From the NCBI GenBank assembly GCA_035048495.1, contig CM068551.1, positions 13,952,248-14,016,247 of the forward strand: DNA of 64,000 nucleotides. The letters run 5' to 3'. The notes under the pieces were generated by a model. The model saw only the letters and a program-made list of their open reading frames with translations, did no database searches and was not told the DNA's origin. The position numbers were made by a program, and so were the translations under genes. This document shows, piece by piece, positions 32,355 through 43,454 of this stretch (position 1 is the stretch's first letter; each line of letters begins with the position of its first letter). This DNA comes from Euptelea pleiosperma (Eukaryota > Streptophyta > Magnoliopsida > Ranunculales > Eupteleaceae).

Positions 32355-35300
32355 ATGGCCACTGCAATCTTGTCCATCTTGGCTACACCCATCACGGAAT
32401 TAGGAAAGTGTTTGTTTGTTCCTCTTAAACGCCTGATCAGTTATCTTATCAACTATGAGAAGAACCTTGATAACCTTCGGGTTGAAGCGATTTCTCTGAG
32501 GGGAAAGAGAAATGATGTTCAAAACTTGGTACAAGAAGCTGGAAGGAGATTGGAACAACCCACTGAAGAAGTGCAAGATTGGCTGAGAAGGGCAGACGAC
32601 ATTGAAGCAGATTTGAGGAAACTAAATGGAGATGCGAGTCAGAACACTAGATGTCTCAAGGGATTGTGTCCAGATTGGAGCTCACGTCGTCGGCTAAGTA
32701 AACAAGCAGTGGAGAAGTTCAGTGTTGTGAAAGAACTCCGAGAACAAGGGAATGTTATTACAATTTCTCATGTTCCTCCTCCTCCAAGTGTCGAATTGGT
32801 ACGGACCGATTGTGTTGAGAACTTTGCATCCAGAGAGTTGGTTATGGATAAAGTAATGAAGGCACTACGAGATGTGAATATCAGTTCCATTGGCATCCAT
32901 GGAATGGGGGGTGTAGGTAAAACAACCCTGGTGAACAGACTAAACAATGACCTCCAAGAAACCCAACTCTTCAAGAAAGTTATAATGGTGACTGTGTCCA
33001 GCAACCCGGACTGGATGAAAATCAAAGATGGAATTGGCAATAGGCTAGGGTTGAAGTTTGAGCCTCAGAGTACAGAACTCGAAAGAAAAAATAAATTGTT
33101 TGAGCGGTTGAAGAAGGAGGAGACGGTACTTATAATATTGGACGATGTGTGGAACAGATTCAAGGTGGAAGATATAGGGATTCCCACTAGAACTGAACAT
33201 ATCGGTTGCAAAATCATTCTCACTACACGAATATTTGATGTTTGTCGTGAAATGGGGATGCAAACTATAATTCAAGTGGAACTCCTCTCTGAAGAGGAAT
33301 CGTGGAATCTATTCAAAACAAAAGTAGGTGATGTTGTTACATCGCACGAAAGATTGCAACCGATTGCACAGGAGATTGCAAGAAAGTGTCAGGGCTCACC
33401 ATTGGCAATTGTTGCGCTTGGATCGTCCTTGAGATCAGTGGAGGAAGAATTTGAATGGAGTAATGCGTTAAGGGCATTAAAAAGTCCGGAGCCAATGGAA
33501 ATAGATGGTATTATGCCAGAAGTGATCACATCTCTGAGATTTAGTTATGACCATTTGAATGGGCCGGAAATCAAACTCTGTTTCTTGTATTGTTGCTTGT
33601 TCCCTGAAGACTATGATATTCACCTAATTGATTTGGGAAATTATGGAATAGGGGAAGGCTTCCTGGAGGTGAATGGAACTTTGGAGGATGCACGGAACAA
33701 ACTACTTTCTTATGTTAAAAAACTAAAAAATTCTGGCTTGTTATTAGACGGTTTTTATAAACACAGTGTAAAAATGCATGATGTTGTCCGTGACGTTGCC
33801 ATATCAATTGCGTCAAAAGATGAGAATCGGTTTCTGGTAAAAGCAGGTGTACAATTGATAAGGTGGACTGAGAGAGAGAATCTCAATAGATATAAGCGGA
33901 TTTCATTTGAGAGAAGCGTGGGTATTGAGCTCCGTAGTCCATTGGAATGCCCACAACTCCTGACGCTATCATTAGCAGAAGTCAAGGATGTAAAAATAAA
34001 TCCAGATAATTTCTTTGAAGGGATGAAATCTCTCCTAGTCTTAGATCTACACAGTACTATGTTTACCTCAATTCCGCAGTCAATTGTACACCTCACAAAG
34101 CTCCGGACTCTAGATCTAAGTTGGTGTGATCTATCAACCAACATATCTATACTTGGTGGATTGAAGAATCTAGAAATCCTTGATTTGCGTGGCTCAGAGA
34201 TCGTGAAGTTGCCAGAAGAACTAGGTAATCTGACCAATCTAAAGTGCTTAATATTGGCTGAAGCAAATATTTCAATTGTAACCCCGAATGTATTATCAAG
34301 GTTGTCTAAGTTAGAAGAATTGTACATGCAGTATAGCTTTGCAGATTGGGACATGGTCACACAGGAAGACAAACACAATGCTAGCTTTGCAGAGGTGGCA
34401 TCATTACCTCATCTGAACACTCTACGGATTGATATACGTGGTAAGATATGTATGTCCCAAGACATCCCTTTTTTGTGGAAAAATCTAAAAGAATTCGAAG
34501 TACGAGTATATACAAGCTCCAACTTTCGCCTCAAAGAACATGAAAATAGTCTGTACCTCGATGGTGTTGATCTAAGTAGGCATTGGGCTAAGGTGTTATT
34601 CAAGAGAACCAAGTGGCTACAGTTATCCGATTGCAAGGGTTTCAACAATGTTGCAGACTTAGACACAGTAGGGGTTTTCAAGCATTTGGAATACCTTAAT
34701 GTTGAAGGCTGTGATGAGGTGGAATATCTCATAAGCATTGGAGAAGCACAATCTCCACAAGCTTCTTTTGGGGTTTTGAAGAATTTAGAGATCAAATTCA
34801 TGTGCAACATGAAGAAAATCTTCCATGGGATACCACCAATTGGACTCTTTGGACAATTGAAAGTCCTAAATGTGCTTTACTGTCCCAACGTAATCAACAT
34901 CTTCTCATTAGATCTACTACAAAATCTAACAAATCTTGAAGAGCTCAATGTGAAGGATTGTCACGTGTTGCAGGAGGTATTTAACGCTGAGGGGTTTGTT
35001 GAACTTGGAGGGAATCATGCTATGCCTATGCTTTCACGGTTAAGGACAATCACCTTATCTGATCTAAATAATTTGAAGAGTATCTGGAAGGGGGTCCTAC
35101 CAACTGGAAGCTTTCAACAATTGAACCGTCTTGAGATTTGTTCTTGTCATATGATGGAGAAGATACTATCCAGCGGAAAGGAGGAGGGGGAGGAGCATGT
35201 GCTGGGCAATGAAGATACTTCATCCTCAAGACAAAGGCAATTGCATACGAGAACTAACTTCTTGAATTTGGAATCACCCAAAACCTTCCAAAACCTACAA

Positions 35301-35780
35301 TATCTAATAATCGAAGATTGCAGGCCATCGAAGAAGCTCTTTTCATTCAGTTTAGCACAAGGTTTCCAACGATTAGAAACACTCTATGTATCTAATTGCT
35401 ACGAAGTGGAAGAAATAATTGCAAATGAGGATGGGCAAGATGAAGGAGTGGCTCGAGGTTTGCTACCTCGATTAAGACTTCTTAGATTGGAAGACCTACA
35501 CGATCTAACGAGCATCTACCAAGGAAGTTTACTTCTAGATTGTTTGGAACATATGGAAATTGAAGTGGTTGGGTGTCCAAAGTTGAAGAGACTTCCTATC
35601 GGACCACAAGGTGCATCCAAAGTACGAATCGTCGGAGAAAAGGAATGGTTTGAAGGATTGGAATGGGAAGATGAAAACATCAAGTCAAGCCTTCAAGTAA
35701 CCTTTACAGAAAGTGATAAGATAAGAGGTAAAAGCCAAAGATCTTTTATTCCTTCCTTTAATTTTTATAATTATGTATAA
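32355..35780 (+). CDS. CC-NBS-LRR resistance protein (RPS5/At4g27190-like), intact
   Basis: 1141 residues in one exon. CC region about 25-135 (YLINYEKNLDNLRVEAISL, WLRRADDIEADLRKL), of the RPS5/RPS2 type without an obvious EDVID motif. NB-ARC: P-loop GMGGVGKTT 183-191, kinase-2 LIILDDVW 259-266, RNBS-B KIILTTR 286-292, GSPLAI about 347-352 (GLPL variant), RNBS-D CFLYCCLFPED 409-419, MHD motif MHD 474-476. The LRR region, about 515-1110, has repeats such as LRTLDLSWCDLS, LEILDLRGSEIVKLPEELGNLTNLK and later irregular LEYLNVEGCDEVE-type repeats. These proteins act as intracellular sensors of pathogen effectors; the tryptophan in kinase-2 fits the CC class. There is no N-terminal GC pair for acylation. 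The ATG was chosen because MATAIL.. is also conserved in the dead copy. The C-terminal tail past TFTES differs from the pseudogene copy. Confidence 0.95.
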   Translation: MATAILSILATPITELGKCLFVPLKRLISYLINYEKNLDNLRVEAISLRGKRNDVQNLVQEAGRRLEQPTEEVQDWLRRADDIEADLRKLNGDASQNTRCLKGLCPDWSSRRRLSKQAVEKFSVVKELREQGNVITISHVPPPPSVELVRTDCVENFASRELVMDKVMKALRDVNISSIGIHGMGGVGKTTLVNRLNNDLQETQLFKKVIMVTVSSNPDWMKIKDGIGNRLGLKFEPQSTELERKNKLFERLKKEETVLIILDDVWNRFKVEDIGIPTRTEHIGCKIILTTRIFDVCREMGMQTIIQVELLSEEESWNLFKTKVGDVVTSHERLQPIAQEIARKCQGSPLAIVALGSSLRSVEEEFEWSNALRALKSPEPMEIDGIMPEVITSLRFSYDHLNGPEIKLCFLYCCLFPEDYDIHLIDLGNYGIGEGFLEVNGTLEDARNKLLSYVKKLKNSGLLLDGFYKHSVKMHDVVRDVAISIASKDENRFLVKAGVQLIRWTERENLNRYKRISFERSVGIELRSPLECPQLLTLSLAEVKDVKINPDNFFEGMKSLLVLDLHSTMFTSIPQSIVHLTKLRTLDLSWCDLSTNISILGGLKNLEILDLRGSEIVKLPEELGNLTNLKCLILAEANISIVTPNVLSRLSKLEELYMQYSFADWDMVTQEDKHNASFAEVASLPHLNTLRIDIRGKICMSQDIPFLWKNLKEFEVRVYTSSNFRLKEHENSLYLDGVDLSRHWAKVLFKRTKWLQLSDCKGFNNVADLDTVGVFKHLEYLNVEGCDEVEYLISIGEAQSPQASFGVLKNLEIKFMCNMKKIFHGIPPIGLFGQLKVLNVLYCPNVINIFSLDLLQNLTNLEELNVKDCHVLQEVFNAEGFVELGGNHAMPMLSRLRTITLSDLNNLKSIWKGVLPTGSFQQLNRLEICSCHMMEKILSSGKEEGEEHVLGNEDTSSSRQRQLHTRTNFLNLESPKTFQNLQYLIIEDCRPSKKLFSFSLAQGFQRLETLYVSNCYEVEEIIANEDGQDEGVARGLLPRLRLLRLEDLHDLTSIYQGSLLLDCLEHMEIEVVGCPKLKRLPIGPQGASKVRIVGEKEWFEGLEWEDENIKSSLQVTFTESDKIRGKSQRSFIPSFNFYNYV

Positions 35781-36579
35781 AAAGTGATTTCATTAGAGGG
35801 AAAAGTTTTTGCTCCAGTGGGGTTTTGAACTTTTTAATCCAATGGCCCTACAAATCCCTATGTAGTAGTGGAGTTGTTCTTTGATACTCTCTGTCAAAAA
35901 TTTGATAGAAAATCCCATCAAAGTGCCATGTGGCATACTCTTTTAAGTACACTAACCTCAAGAGTGTTTGGCCCACATACTATTGGATCTCCATACCAAA
36001 AGTCAGCATGATTGATGATTTCCATCTGTTAGATTTGAACACCTTTTCACAATGGGCTTCATGAACAGGACTGTGTTGTTTCCAAGCCCATGATGAAATC
36101 CAATGGATAGAGATCATCAATCACACTGATTTATGGTGTGTAGGTCAAACATTCATTAGGTCCATAAGCTCCAAAGAGCATGCCACGTTTCATTTTGAGA
36201 GAAAGAATTCTGTATCGTAGATTTTTCCTATCTAGTGCATGCTTTTGGGACTATTGATCGCTTGTATGTTTAGTCCACTCCTCCGTGGATATATACCCCA
36301 AAAATCACCTTGATTGGTAATCTCTTGCCATTAGATTTTAGCACTTTTTGAAGCATGATTTTAGCCATTGGATTCAACCAGTTTTGGGTGGTAATCCAAT
36401 GGCTAGAATTAACAAACAAGCTGATTTTTTGTATGAATATCAACCAAGGGGGTGGGTTAAACATCCATGTGGTCAGTGGGCCTTGAGGGTCGAGGTGAGT
36501 AACAAAATGGCCAAAGCTCGTCTTTGGCGTGAGGTCTATCTTGACGACTCAAACAAAATTCAAAACAATAAGATCCTGA
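35781..36579. repeat. 3' flank of the intact NLR with two foldback repeats
   Basis: Homologous to 4935-5665. It contains the two degenerate foldback elements (about 35965-36160 and 36245-36490). The duplication with the left block is recognisable to about 36490. ORFs 36270-36464 and 36348-36584 are hairpin-arm readings. No gene. Confidence 0.6.
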
Positions 36580-36948
36580 TGTAACAAGGTATACCTCATG
36601 CTTTTTGGCATGGAGAAGCACGCTTTTACTCGCCGCTGCCATCTTGGCCCACCGACTGCATGGATGTTTGGCCCACCGCTTAGTAGACATTCGTACCAAA
36701 ATCAGCTTGTTCTGTGATTTTTAGCCGTTGGTTGTAGTACTCAAAAAATGACTGAATCCAACGGCTATAATCACGCCTTAAAAAGTACTAAAATCTAATG
36801 GTTAGAGATTACTAATCAGGGTGATTTTTGGTGTGTATATCCACCAAGAGGCTGGCTAAACATCTATGCGGTCAGTGGGCCCAAATGCCAGCGGTGCGTA
36901 AAAAAATCATCCTTCCTCATGCCAAAAAGTGTGAGGTATACCTTGTAC
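36580..36948. mobile_element. Foldback MITE of the TAACAAGGTA family, complete
   Basis: Left end 'gtaacaaggtatacctcatgctttttggcat' and right end 'atgccaaaaagtgtgaggtataccttgtac' are inverted repeats. The inner arms 'gcatggatgtttggcccaccgct' and 'tggctaaacatctatgcggtcagtgg' extend the hairpin. Length about 368 bp. No coding capacity. Confidence 0.75.
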
Positions 36949-37846
36949 GCCATTTCGCAGTAGAGCAATTTTATTACTCATCTCTGCCCTCAGGACCCAC
37001 TGACGTCATGGATGTTTAGCCCACCTATTGGAAGATATTCATACCAAAAAAATAGCTTGTTTGATGATTTCTAGCCATTGGATCCGAAAGGCTAAAAGTG
37101 CTAAAATCTAATAGCTAGCTAGAGATTACCAATCAGGGTGATTTTTGGGGTGTGGGTGTCTATCCACCAAGGGGTGGGCTAAATATCCATACCATTGGTG
37201 GGCGTAGAGGGCAGCAAGAGTACACCATTTGACGTCAAGTCTACCTGGTTACATTTTCCAAAGGTTCAAGATCTGCGTACTCGCCTTTTTGCACTTATCC
37301 TCTTGACTCGTGATCTCGAGCGTGGTTTCTGAGAATTCAATGATAGTTGATAGCGCTGAGGTGGCATCACTTTGTGCCAAAGTAAAACCACTGTTGAATT
37401 CTCGGAATCCAATCCCGAGAGCTGGAATAAAAGACGAGTGCAAAAAAAGGCAAGTCCCTGATCCCAACCCATAATACAAATAAGAAAAATAATAGAAACT
37501 ACAGTCTCAAAAACCTCTTAAAACACAAAGTAGGAAAAAAAATTGAATTCTACAAAGGCTAAAGATAGAATCCAAAATTTCACCTTCTAACAAGATTCTT
37601 CCACAAATAGATAAAATCAAATTTCAATTTCATCCAAGACCCGTAACGAATCAAAGAAGAAAACAATAAAAACCGACCCTTTGAACCGAGTTGCGATCAC
37701 TCAACAATCCATGCTTCAAGACTAATGAGCCTTAACTATGTTGCATTGAGATGGGTATAGGTCTCAGAGTCTAGCTGATGCCTAGTATGGACTGTCTGAT
37801 TCATTGAATCTTGAAAATACGATTCGTGGACTTGACAATAGAATAA
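36949..37846. other. Foldback repeat and an unidentified sequence that is repeated at 40050-40763
   Basis: A foldback element occupies about 36975-37255. It is followed by DNA that also occurs at about 40150-40760. On the minus strand this DNA looks like an exon at 37250-37470 (TLAQSDA..ALSTIIEFSETTLE) with AT-rich sequence 3' and 5' of it and a possible leader around 37690. The second copy (40189-40389) keeps the same frame over this stretch (ALSTIIEFSET, TSQEDKCKKAS). I cannot identify the protein. It may be an exon from a captured or decayed gene. Confidence 0.4.
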
Positions 37847-38250
37847 AGGGTCGGGCTCCATTGATAGATCTAAATTAAATAACAGGTATATGTACAGGCA
37901 CACAATATAAGCCACGTTGTACACTCTTATAGGACTCTTACTGTATGGATGTTTGTCGTATCCCATGGTAGACCTACAATCCAAAAATCAGCCTGATTAG
38001 TGATTTATAAGCATTGGATTTTTGTACCTCAAATACTGCTCAAATTCCCACAATTGAGATCAGCCCATGAAAATAAGTCCAATCCAAAGCCTATAGATCA
38101 CTACTCAGGTTGATTTTTGGTTTATAGGTCCATCATGGGATAGGACAGACATCCATACGGTCAGAATTCTGTAAGAGTGTGCCATGTGGCTTATATTGTG
38201 TCCCTGTACAGATACCTGTCATTTTAGATCTGTCAACAAAGCCCGACCCT
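37847..38250. mobile_element. Large foldback element, about 404 bp, CACGT-type core
   Basis: The outer ends 'agggtcgggctcc' and 'gcccgaccct' are inverted. The arms continue through 'aacaggtatatgtacaggcacacaatataagccac' and its inverse, giving arms of about 190 bp and a short centre. The second copy, 40764-41082, is identical in layout but has lost most of the right inner arm. Confidence 0.75.
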
Positions 38251-38679
38251 ATATTAAAATGCATGGAAAACTAGTTTTTTTTTTATTTATCTCTAAACAT
38301 TTTATTTCTATATTCCACTTTCTTGACAAGTTATGCCTATGACAGGAACTGGCTAAGTTATGTTAGGAGTTTTGGTATATTGTAAAGGATGTTCTACAGA
38401 AAACCCAACTGAAGTTGTTAATACTGAAAGTGACGATGATTGTTGTAATGAGACTTGTGATATCTAGAGGTGATATATATAGCAACAGTTCCTGAAGAAA
38501 AGGATAATCCTCTAAAGGCAAGAAATCTAAATTCTCCCTGATCTATGTAGTAATACTTTAATCATTTAGAGCTTTCTTTACTATTAATATACTAAAAGTG
38601 CTTATATAATTATCAAAGTTTTAGGGAAAACATCTCCATCATATTGTGTTTCTTATAGTTTGGTCTAGCAGTCAATAAG

Positions 38680-39935
38680 ATGCATGGGGTATGATTACAC
38701 AGATGCTTTAATTCTTACAAGTGAGTATTTTGCAGAGGAGAATTCTCTTGTGGTGATGATGTTGTACTTCCTTTGCCTGGGTGAGGGGGACCTACAAAGC
38801 TTTACCTGGTTCTTAATCCATTTATACATCGTTTTGAGGACATTTTCTTTTTCATTTTTTCTACTGATCCTTTTGACAGTTCAAGAGTAATCTGTCGGAT
38901 GAATGAAGTTTATCATGATTTGGCAAAGAAGGTATGTTGTTTCTTTTTTACTATTATCATTCAACTCTCTCGTGTGGTACGGTTCTATGTTTGTGTTGCA
39001 AGATATTTCCTTTGTTCTTACTTGCTCGTGGCCGAGGATTGATTTTCGCCCTTCAGTGTTCTAGATTTGCATATGCACTTAAGTATCTGTCTTCCTATCT
39101 AACAAGATGACATATCATGCTTTCTACTATGTTGTGATAAACCACTTCCATAGAGGGTTGAACTTATAGCTCTACTCAACAGTGTTGTGTTGTCAGCTCC
39201 ATGTTATTCTTTAATTTTAATAATGAAAGAAAAAGACCACCTAGGGGGGTTTGAACATTTAACTCAATTGCATGGTGGATCCCACGTATCAACAGAAAAC
39301 AAAACATGCCATAGTATTGACAAATATTCATTTGGCAATGGCCTTTAATCACTAGCTAGTTCCACCACCTCCCTATTATTTAAATTATTTGTTCATTATT
39401 TGAAAAAAAAATTGAACATATATGCAATGATATATTGTAGGTATAGAAAACCTTAATCGTATTTGGAATTAATTGTCATGTTACTTTATCTTTGATCTCT
39501 AGCTTGTTATCATATCCTTATTCATTCATTTATATTGACATCTCGGGATGCTATTATCTTGATAGACTGTGTACACAATGTCAAGTAAGTTATTGAAGAA
39601 CTTTTGTTCCTTTAATGGAACTAATTAAATTATTACCAAATCAGTCTTGCTATTTTGATATTAATGGGATTTAAATATTGTATCCTTATAGGGAGTTCTC
39701 AATAACAAGTATGACTGGTGGTTATAGGCGGGTTTTTCAGAAGTCAGATGATTTTGAATGGTATGTCTTTTTTATAAACATGTCCCCTACCTTGGTACCA
39801 TTGTTGGTAATGAGACCTAGAACCAATGTTTGCTTTTATGTGGTTGCAGGGAATTGCTCCAATATAAAGATAGCAATATACCCTTGGTGTAGACAGATTT
39901 GGACATTATTACTAAGTCTAGACCAGTAAACATTA
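38680..39935 (+). pseudogene. Decayed spliced gene fragment, copy B (truncated)
   Basis: Same blocks as copies A and C: an exon-like segment at about 38690-38840 (YDYTDALILTSEYFAEENSLVVMMLYFLCLGEG), a short segment at about 38880-38930, and 39690-39760 (REFSITSMTGGYRRVFQKSDDFEW, then GT). The last exon starts at about 39850 and ends abruptly at about 39935, where the sequence jumps to 'accaaaaaaatagcttgtttg', as at 37043. The break is the junction of a tandem duplication. I do not recognise the protein. Confidence 0.55.
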
Positions 39936-41504
39936 CCAAAAAAATAGCTTGTTTGATGATTTCTAGCCATTGGATCTAGTACTTAAAAAATGGTTGAATC
40001 CGAAAGGCTAAATGTACTAAAATCCAATAGCTAGCTAGAGATTACCAATCGGGGTGATTTTTGAGGTGTGGGTGTCTATCCACCAAGGGGTGGGCTAAAT
40101 ATCCATATCGTTGGTGGGCGTAGAGGGCAGCAAGAGTACACCATTTGACGTCAAGTCTACCTGGTTACATGTTCCAAAGGTTCAAGATCTACGTACTCGC
40201 CTTTTTGCACTTATCCTCTTGACTCGTGGTCTCGAGCATGGTTTCCGAGAATTCAATGATGGTTGATAGTGCTGAGCTGGCATCACTTTGTGCCAAAGTA
40301 AAACCATCATTGACTTCTCGGAATCCACACCCAAGAGCTGGATTTAAAAGACGAGTGCAAAAAAAGGCAAGTCCCTGATCCCAACCCATAATACTAATAA
40401 GAAAAATAATAGAAACTACATTCTCAAAAACCTCTTAAAACACAAAGTAGGAAAAAAAATTGAATTCTACCAAAGCTAAAGATAGAATCCAAAATTTCAC
40501 CTTCTCACAAGATTCTTCCACAAATAGATGAAATCAAATTTCAATTTCATCCAAGACCCGTAACGAATCAAAGAAGAAAACAATAAAAACTGACCCTTTG
40601 AACCGAGTTGCGATCACTCAACAATCCATGCTTCAAGGCTGATGAGCCTTAACTATGTTGCATTGAGATGGGTATAGGTCTCAGAGTCTAGCTGATGCCT
40701 AGTATGGAGTGTCTGATTCATTGAATCATTAAAATACAATTCGTGGACTTCACAATATAATAAAGGGTCGGGCTCCATTGACAGATCTAAAATGACAGGT
40801 ATATGTACAAGCACCCAATATAAGCCACGTGGTACACTCTTACAGGACTCTTACTGTATGGATGTTTGTCGTATCCCATGGTGGACCTACAAACCAAAAA
40901 TCAGCCTGATTAGTGATTTATAAGTGTTGGATCTTTGTACCTCAAATACTGCTCAAATTCCCACAGTTGAGATCAACCCATGAAATAAGTCCAATCCAAA
41001 GCCTGTAGATCACTACTCAAGCTTATATTGTGTCCCTGTACAGATACCTGTCATTTTAGATCTGTCAACGGAGCCCGACCCTATATTAAAATGCATTGAA
41101 AACTAGTTTTTTTTATTTATCTCTAAACATTTTATTTCTACATTCCACTTTCTTGACAAGTTACATCTATGACAGGAACTGGCTAAGTTATGTTAGGAGT
41201 TTTGGTATACTGTAAAGGATGTTTTACAGAAAAACCGACTGAAGCTGTTTATACTAAAAGTGATGATGGTTGTTTTAATGAGACTTGTGATATCTAGAGG
41301 TGATATATGTAGCAACAGTTCCTGAAGAAATGGATAATCCTCTAAAGGCAAGAAATCCAAATTCTCCCTGATCTATGTAGTACTTTAATCATTTAGAGCT
41401 TTCTTTACCATTAGTGTAACTAAAAGTGCTAATATAATTATCACAGTTTTAGGGAAGACATCTCCATCATATTGTGTGTCATATAGATTGGTCCAACAGT
41501 CACT
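39936..41504. repeat. Second copy of the 37.04-38.68 kb block
   Basis: Repeats 37043 onward in the same order: half foldback element, the ALSTIIEFSET segment (40189-40389, minus), the foldback element (40764-41082, with internal deletion) and AT-rich DNA leading to gene-fragment copy C. Unit length is about 2.9 kb. Confidence 0.8.
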
Positions 41505-43075
41505 AAGATGCATGGGGTATGATTACACAGATGCTTTAATTCTTATAAGTGAGTATTTTGCAAAGGAGAATTCTCTTGTGGTGCTGATGTTGTACTTCCT
41601 TTGCCTGGGTGAGGGGGACTTACAAAACTTTACATATTTCTTAATCCATTTATACATCGTTTTGAGGATTAAATATTGTTCGTTTCCTTTTTTCTTTTTT
41701 TTCTATTGATCCTTTTGACAGGTCAAGAGTAATCTGTCGGATGAATGATATTGTTGAAGTTTATCATTATTTGGCAAGGAAGGTGTGTTTTTTCTTTTTC
41801 TTTGTAAGCTATGTGTTTCTTTTTTACTATTATCATTCAACTCTCACATGCGGTACGGTTCTATGTTTGTGTTGTAATTAATTCCTTTATTCTTACTTGC
41901 TCGTGACTGAGGATTGATTTTCGCCCTTGAGTGTTTTGGATTTGCATATGCACTTAACTATTTGTCTTCCTATCTAACAAGCTGACATATCATGTTTTCT
42001 GCGATGTTGTGATAAACCACTTCCATAGAGGGTTGAACCTAAAGCTCTATTCAGTAGTGTTGTGTTGCCAGCTCCCTGCTAATCTTTAATTTTAATAATG
42101 AAAGAAAAAGACCACCTAGGGGGGTTTGAACATTTAACTTAATTGCATGGTGGATCCCACTTACCAACAAAAAATAAAACATGACAAACTACTCCATAAT
42201 ATTGACTAATTATCATTTGGCAATGGCCATTAATCACTAGTTCCACCCCAACCCCAACTTGCCAACCAAAAGAAAAAATTGAGCTACCTTCCTATTATTT
42301 AAATTATTTGTTCATTATTTGAAAACAATTTGAACATGTATGCAATGAATTGTATTTGGAATTAATTGTCATGTTACTTTATCTTTGATCTCTGTCTTGT
42401 TACCATATCCTTATTCATTCAGTTATACTGACATCTCAAGATGCTATCATCTTGATAGAGTGTGTACACAATGTCAAGTAAGTTATTGGAGAACTTTTGT
42501 TCCTTTAATGGAACTAAATTATCACCAAATCAGTCTTGGGACCTTGATATTAATGGGATTTAAAAATTATGGCCTTATAGGGATTTCCCAATAACATGTA
42601 TGACTAGTGGTTATATGCGGGTTTTTCATAAAGTTAGATGATTTTGAATGGTATGGTAATGAGACCTAGAACCAATATTTGCTTTTATGTGGTTGCAGGG
42701 AATTGCTCCAGTATAAAGATAACAATATACCCTTGGTGGAGACAGATTTGAACATTATTACTAAGTCTAGACCTGTAAATATTATCAGAGAAGTGGGTTG
42801 TACTAATGAAAACAATCCTGTGACTCTTTCTATCAACTGCACGAAGCAACCAGAGAACTTCAAAAATGAGATAATTCCTTTAAGATGTAAAAGTGAGGCT
42901 AAGGATGACAAAAAAGTGGGAATACCACAAGTTAACTTTGTCTATAGTTCTGATGTTCAGTCACCAGAGATGGCTCTACTATCCAGCTTCTTGCTACGAT
43001 GACCATAAGGGAGCTACTAAAAGTGTCAACATCAACATCCTATTTTTAAGTGAAGTTCGAATGTCTAATCCTATG
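41505..43075 (+). pseudogene. Decayed spliced gene fragment, copy C (best preserved)
   Basis: Exon-like pieces: about 41510-41600 (YDYTDALILISEYFAKENSLVVLMLYF), 41722-41782 (flanked by 'ttgacag' and GTGTG), and 42699-43002 after an acceptor 'ttatgtggttgcag'. The last piece is open for 101 codons (ELLQYKDNNIPLVETDLNIIT.., NPVTLSINCTKQPENFKNE.., VNFVYSSDVQSPEMALL). The exon corresponding to REFSITSMTGG (around 42575-42650) contains base changes and its following intron is shortened. I cannot name the family. It is probably the 3' part of a multi-exon host gene that was copied with the NLR segment, now dead. Confidence 0.5.
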
Positions 43076-43454
43076 TAAAAGACACTTAAGTGGATCCGCT
43101 TGTTGGTTTAGGCTGCCATGCTTGCTAAAACAAACTCTTATCCTTTTTCCTACTTTCAGCTATCTTTGTTATACTTATTGCATAAATCCTAATGCATATC
43201 TATTGATATTAAGGGTTTTTCTATGCTTAACAAAATTGATCTTTTCCTAAGTTAACTGTATGGATATGTCAGTTCATCAGGTTCCTTTGTATAACTTACA
43301 TTGGACTTCTAGTATGTTAAAACAATGATGATTCCATCTTTCCTGTAGCATTGCTAGGTAAATTGTTGTTTCAGAAATCATAATTACCAATATCCATGGT
43401 ATTAACTATAGATACATATCAAATATGCATTCACATGCACATATAATATATATA
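43076..43454. other. Unassigned AT-rich spacer
   Basis: No gene, repeat or hairpin found apart from the adjoining Helitron end. The ORF at 43050-43250 has no recognisable features. Confidence 0.4.

Noticed and set aside
36270..38000. Several short ORFs (36270-36464, 36348-36584, 36457-36699, 36828-37019, 37736-37984)
   Set aside because: All lie in foldback arms and their frames are mirrored on both strands, so they are hairpin artefacts.
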